Source: Salaquimonas sp.
GTDB taxonomy: Bacteria > Pseudomonadota > Alphaproteobacteria > Rhizobiales > Rhizobiaceae
Direction: 5' to 3'
DNA: 33,939 bases
Assembly (NCBI GenBank): GCA_022340185.1
Contig: JAJDOK010000034.1
Span: forward strand, 1 to 33,939
The translations under genes were made by a program, and so were the position numbers. A model generated the notes under the pieces. That model was given only the letters and a program-made list of their open reading frames with translations. It was not told where the DNA came from and searched no databases. Positions 30,850 through 33,939 of this stretch are shown one piece after another; the stretch's first letter is position 1, and the number at the start of each line of letters is the position of its first letter.

Positions 30850-33800
30850 TCACAGATCCAGTTCGATCACGCTATTTGCTTCGGCCGCGCGCGACTGGCA
30901 GGTGATGATCGCGCTCTCGCGCTGCCTGTTCGACAGCACATAGTCGCGATGCTCGACCTCACCCGACACGAGACCGCATTTGCACACGCCGCAAATGCCG
31001 TCGGAGCATTTGATGTCGATGTGGAAACCGTTGGCGTTGAGCACATCGGCGATCGTCTGGTCGACCGGAACCTGCAATTCCTTGCCGGAACGCACCAGCC
31101 GCACGACAAAATCGTGGTTCACATAGTCTGGCTGCTCAGGCACCGAGAAATATTCCAGATGCCGTGCTTCCTCGGGGAACCCCTGGCGCTCCGCCGCCTC
31201 GATCACGGCGTCCATGTAGCGGTCCGGCCCGCAGGTATAGACGTGCCAGCCCGGCTGGTAGTCCTTCAGCACGCGGTCGAAATCGGCGCGCGTTCCCTCG
31301 TCGCTGACATGCACATAGACATGGTCGTGCCAGGCCATGTCGGCCAGATCGTCGAGATAACCGGCGACCTCGCGCGACTTCACCGAATAATGCATCGCGA
31401 ATTCGGCACCCAACTCATGCAGGCGATGGGCGAAGGCGATCATCGGCGTGATGCCGATGCCGCCGCCCATCAGGAAGGTCTTGGTCGCGGTCTCGTCGAG
31501 TTCGAAATGGTTGATCGGCTTCGAGATGAAGACCTTGCGGCCTTCCGTGAAGATGCGGTGCATCAGCTTCGAGCCGCCCCTGCCATCGTCCTCGCGCAGC
31601 ACGCCGATCTGGTAATGCGAACGGTCGGCCGGATCGCCCGACATCGAATATTGCCGCAGATATTCCGGCGCCACCAGGATGTCGAGATGGGCACCCGCCG
31701 TCCATGCGGGCAGGTCGGAACCGTCGAGCGTCGAGAATTCGTACTTGTTGACGTCGCCAGCCATCTTCTCGACCTTCGACACCGAAACCCGGATCACCGG
31801 CGCGTCGCCGTCATTGGTGTAGCGGTGCACCTTTGACGTATCGCCTTGGGCGAGCCGTGCACGGTATTCGTCTGCCGGGATCATCGCCTCGTAGGCGGCG
31901 ATGCCGGCTTCGCGGTCCATCGAGAAGGGATAGGGCCAGGGATGCGGCGCCAGCGGTGCGGGATAGACGGCGAGCGTCTGGTCCTCGTATTTCAGATCGA
32001 GATCGGTCTGCAGGTCGCGCCGGTTGACCGGCTGCTTTGCCTCGCGATAACCGCCCTCCTCGTCCAGTTCGATGTCCCACCACCATTTCTTGACGTCGTT
32101 GAGACCGCCATTGCCTATCCAGTCGTCGAGCTTCGCCAGCAGTGGCGCGGCGGCGGGAATGTTCGATGCTGCCCAGCGGAACGGTGCTTCGGCGAACAGC
32201 CCTTCGAGGTTCCACGGGCAGGTCTTCATGCAGCGCCCGCACATCGCCCCGCCCGGCGTGGTGATGCGGTAGGTGGTGCATTTCTGGCTGTCGGATTTCC
32301 AGATCTCGTAGCCGTTGAACATCAGCTTCGGCCCGGCGGTGATCGCACCGGACGGGCATTCGCGCGCGCACTTGTTGCAGCGCTCGCAGAAATTCTGCAG
32401 GCCGAAATCGATCGGCCTGTCATGGCCCATCGGCATGTCTGTCGTCACCACGCCCGATTTCAGCCGGGGGCCGAGATAGGGATTGAGGATCACTTCGCCG
32501 ATGCGGCTGACCTCGCCGAGGCCGGAAAGCAGCAATAGTGGCGGCTGCAGTACCTCGCCATCCATCACGGTGTGCGCCTTGGCCTTGTAGCCGAGATTGC
32601 GGACATGTTTGGCGACCACCCCGCCGATCAGCGAAAAGCGCAGATAGGCGCGCATCGATTGCGCGACGGAAATCCAGTCGTCGCCGGATGCGCCCTCCAT
32701 GGTCTCGTAGCCCTGATCGATGATCATCGAGACGGCCTGGTCATGCGGCGGATCGATCGCCTCGCCCGCTGCATCATGGGAATACCAGGTCCATGGCGGG
32801 CAGCGGCTGGTGCCGGTGGCGTCGACACCGAGGAAATAGCTCGCCGCCTTCAGGTTCGCCGCATTGCGTTCGGGGTCGTTCGGCCTGGCGCCGCGATCAT
32901 TGGCCGGCCCGTCCTGCAACAGCACGAAGGCGCCGAGCAGGCGGCGCTGGGCGAAGCTTGGTGCAGCCTTGCGGGCATAATAGCCGCCGGTCGCCGCCTG
33001 CTGGTTCGCCTTGCCCATGTCGCCGAACTGGGCGCGGGCGAACATGTCGGTGCGCTTCGGCACGCGTGGAATGTTCTCCTCGTCGAGATAGGTGGTCGGC
33101 TTGTCGACCCTTCTGGTGCGCTCGAAAGGCTGCGCGCCGGCGACATAGTCGCGTGAGGCGTAGGGATCACGGTTGAGCGCCGACTTGGCGAAGCCCTTGC
33201 CGAGCCACCATGCCGGCCCTCGCGTCGAGAACCAGTCCTGCTCGGCTGTCGGCACCAGCGGCGCGTCATTCGCCAGTTCCATCGCCGTGGTGACGGCAGC
33301 AAGGCCGTAGCGCGTGCCGAGCCAGGGCACCACCAGTTCGCCGTCCTCGAGACTGGCCAGCCCCGCCGCGACCGCCAGCCTGCCGAGATCGACATCGGAC
33401 GAGGTGGCGGTGTGTGCGCGTGCGTCGAAACCGAGCAGGCGGATATAATTGGCGATCACCACCGCCGTTTCGGAAGCGCGGAGTGAGGCGCGATGCTCCT
33501 GCGCGTCCATGATCCAGTCGCTGCCCGGCTCATCGGGGCGCGGATCGCGGAAATGTTCGTAGAGGAAGACGATTGCGTGGCAGTGGCCGTCGATCATGGT
33601 CGGCGGCGCTTCCACGCTGTCCTTCAGATCGGCCATGATCAGGTCGATGCCGGAGGCGAGCGTCTTGGTCTGGCGTGTCCGCAATGCCTCGACAAGGCGG
33701 TCGATATCGGGATTGCACCGCGGTTCAGCCAGCAGCATCTCACCGGTCAGCGGACCGACACCGACCATCGAGGCGTCGCTAAAATAGCTGAACGACTTGA

Positions 33801-33939
33801 GATGATTGGCGCGCTCTGTGGGGTCGGCCGGGATTGCCGCCATTGCCTTGTTGACGAGGCCGTCGCGGATCGCATCCATCATCGCCTGGAATTCGCCCAT
33901 CGCGTTGACGATGCTTTCGGGCTTCTCGGGGCGATGAAA
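30850..33939 (-). CDS. Self-contained catabolic reductive dehalogenase fused to a ferredoxin-NAD(P) reductase (5' end beyond the window)
   Basis: 1029 residues are visible. The frame stays open to the right edge (last codons FHRPEKPESIVNA before GEFQAMM), so the true start lies outside. Residues to about 540 are a cobalamin-dependent reductive dehalogenase domain. It ends with two ferredoxin-type cluster motifs: CERCNKCARECP, and a distant Cys (SQKCTTYRI) followed by MCGRCMKTCP. From about 680 comes a phthalate-dioxygenase-reductase-like unit: flavin motif RQYSMSGD, NAD site MGGGIGITPMI, CGPDRYM, and a C-terminal plant-type [2Fe-2S] ferredoxin (CSDGICGVCKCG, then IITCQ). This order matches the respiration-independent dehalogenases such as BhbA of Comamonas; NpRdhA of Nitratireductor pacificus is of related type. 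It should take electrons straight from NAD(P)H. The halogenated substrate is unknown. Confidence 0.85.
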   Translation of the reverse strand, partial: FHRPEKPESIVNAMGEFQAMMDAIRDGLVNKAMAAIPADPTERANHLKSFSYFSDASMVGVGPLTGEMLLAEPRCNPDIDRLVEALRTRQTKTLASGIDLIMADLKDSVEAPPTMIDGHCHAIVFLYEHFRDPRPDEPGSDWIMDAQEHRASLRASETAVVIANYIRLLGFDARAHTATSSDVDLGRLAVAAGLASLEDGELVVPWLGTRYGLAAVTTAMELANDAPLVPTAEQDWFSTRGPAWWLGKGFAKSALNRDPYASRDYVAGAQPFERTRRVDKPTTYLDEENIPRVPKRTDMFARAQFGDMGKANQQAATGGYYARKAAPSFAQRRLLGAFVLLQDGPANDRGARPNDPERNAANLKAASYFLGVDATGTSRCPPWTWYSHDAAGEAIDPPHDQAVSMIIDQGYETMEGASGDDWISVAQSMRAYLRFSLIGGVVAKHVRNLGYKAKAHTVMDGEVLQPPLLLLSGLGEVSRIGEVILNPYLGPRLKSGVVTTDMPMGHDRPIDFGLQNFCERCNKCARECPSGAITAGPKLMFNGYEIWKSDSQKCTTYRITTPGGAMCGRCMKTCPWNLEGLFAEAPFRWAASNIPAAAPLLAKLDDWIGNGGLNDVKKWWWDIELDEEGGYREAKQPVNRRDLQTDLDLKYEDQTLAVYPAPLAPHPWPYPFSMDREAGIAAYEAMIPADEYRARLAQGDTSKVHRYTNDGDAPVIRVSVSKVEKMAGDVNKYEFSTLDGSDLPAWTAGAHLDILVAPEYLRQYSMSGDPADRSHYQIGVLREDDGRGGSKLMHRIFTEGRKVFISKPINHFELDETATKTFLMGGGIGITPMIAFAHRLHELGAEFAMHYSVKSREVAGYLDDLADMAWHDHVYVHVSDEGTRADFDRVLKDYQPGWHVYTCGPDRYMDAVIEAAERQGFPEEARHLEYFSVPEQPDYVNHDFVVRLVRSGKELQVPVDQTIADVLNANGFHIDIKCSDGICGVCKCGLVSGEVEHRDYVLSNRQRESAIITCQSRAAEANSVIELDL

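Overview
The window is about 34 kb of GC-rich DNA from an alphaproteobacterium, most likely a member of the Rhizobiales (Mesorhizobium, Aminobacter, Hoeflea or a relative). The evidence is the codon use, the gene families (Fds-type formate dehydrogenase, GlxBCD, DUF6455, BadHI/AliAB) and one copy of a RIME-like palindromic intergenic element at 1500-1605. Both ends cut a gene: fdsB on the left and a very large reductive-dehalogenase fusion on the right. No stretch of 300 bases or more is without a gene. I saw no tRNA, rRNA, CRISPR array, insertion sequence or integrase.

Layout. (1) 1-2615: fdsG-fdsB (NAD-dependent formate dehydrogenase) with a LysR regulator upstream and a near-perfect palindrome between them. 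(2) 2721-14367, all on the minus strand: two adjacent operons. The upstream one encodes a glutamine-synthetase-like gamma-glutamyl ligase, bacterial microcompartment (BMC) shell pentamer, BMC shell hexamer, an opine-dehydrogenase-like protein, a CoA-acylating aldehyde dehydrogenase, a permuted BMC-T shell trimer, a malate-dehydrogenase-type enzyme with a EutQ-like N-terminal extension, and a RidA-family protein. The downstream one encodes a branched-chain-amino-acid-type ABC importer (binding protein, livH, livM, livG, livF). (3) 14459-16379, plus strand: FAD amine oxidase and SDR, divergent from the BMC operon. (4) 16485-16844: a small Cys-rich DUF6455 protein behind a perfect FNR/FixK box. 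(5) 17003-20042: glxB-glxC-glxD, the three-part glutamate-synthase-like enzyme known as N-methylglutamate synthase (MgsABC). (6) 20204-21711: a GntR/FCD regulator and a class-I glutamine-amidotransferase-like protein. (7) 21731-26873: a BadR-like MarR regulator and badH-badI-aliB-aliA for cyclohexanecarboxylate breakdown. (8) 27003-30804: class-III aminotransferase, D-2-hydroxyacid dehydrogenase and aromatic aminotransferase. (9) 30850-33939: a self-contained reductive dehalogenase-reductase fusion.

The central observation is that regions 2, 3, 5 and 6 form one regulon. A 15-base palindromic operator (consensus TGTATWCYGWATWCA) occurs four times: before the binding-protein gene, in the divergent ligase-BMC/oxidase promoter, before glxB and before gntR. 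In every case it overlaps the predicted -10 element. This ties an importer, a gamma-glutamyl ligase, an N-alkylglutamate synthase, an amine oxidase and a metabolosome into one pathway under one GntR repressor. My working model is as follows. An imported amine is ligated to glutamate. It is rearranged to an N-substituted glutamate by GlxBCD. Oxidation then gives glutamate and an aldehyde. The BMC contains the aldehyde and converts it to an acyl-CoA, and the MDH-type enzyme recycles NAD inside the shell. The substrate is not identifiable from sequence. None of the classical BMC signature enzymes (ethanolamine lyase, diol dehydratase, glycyl-radical enzyme, fuculose-type aldolase) and no phosphotransacylase is in the window, so this may be an uncharacterised BMC type.
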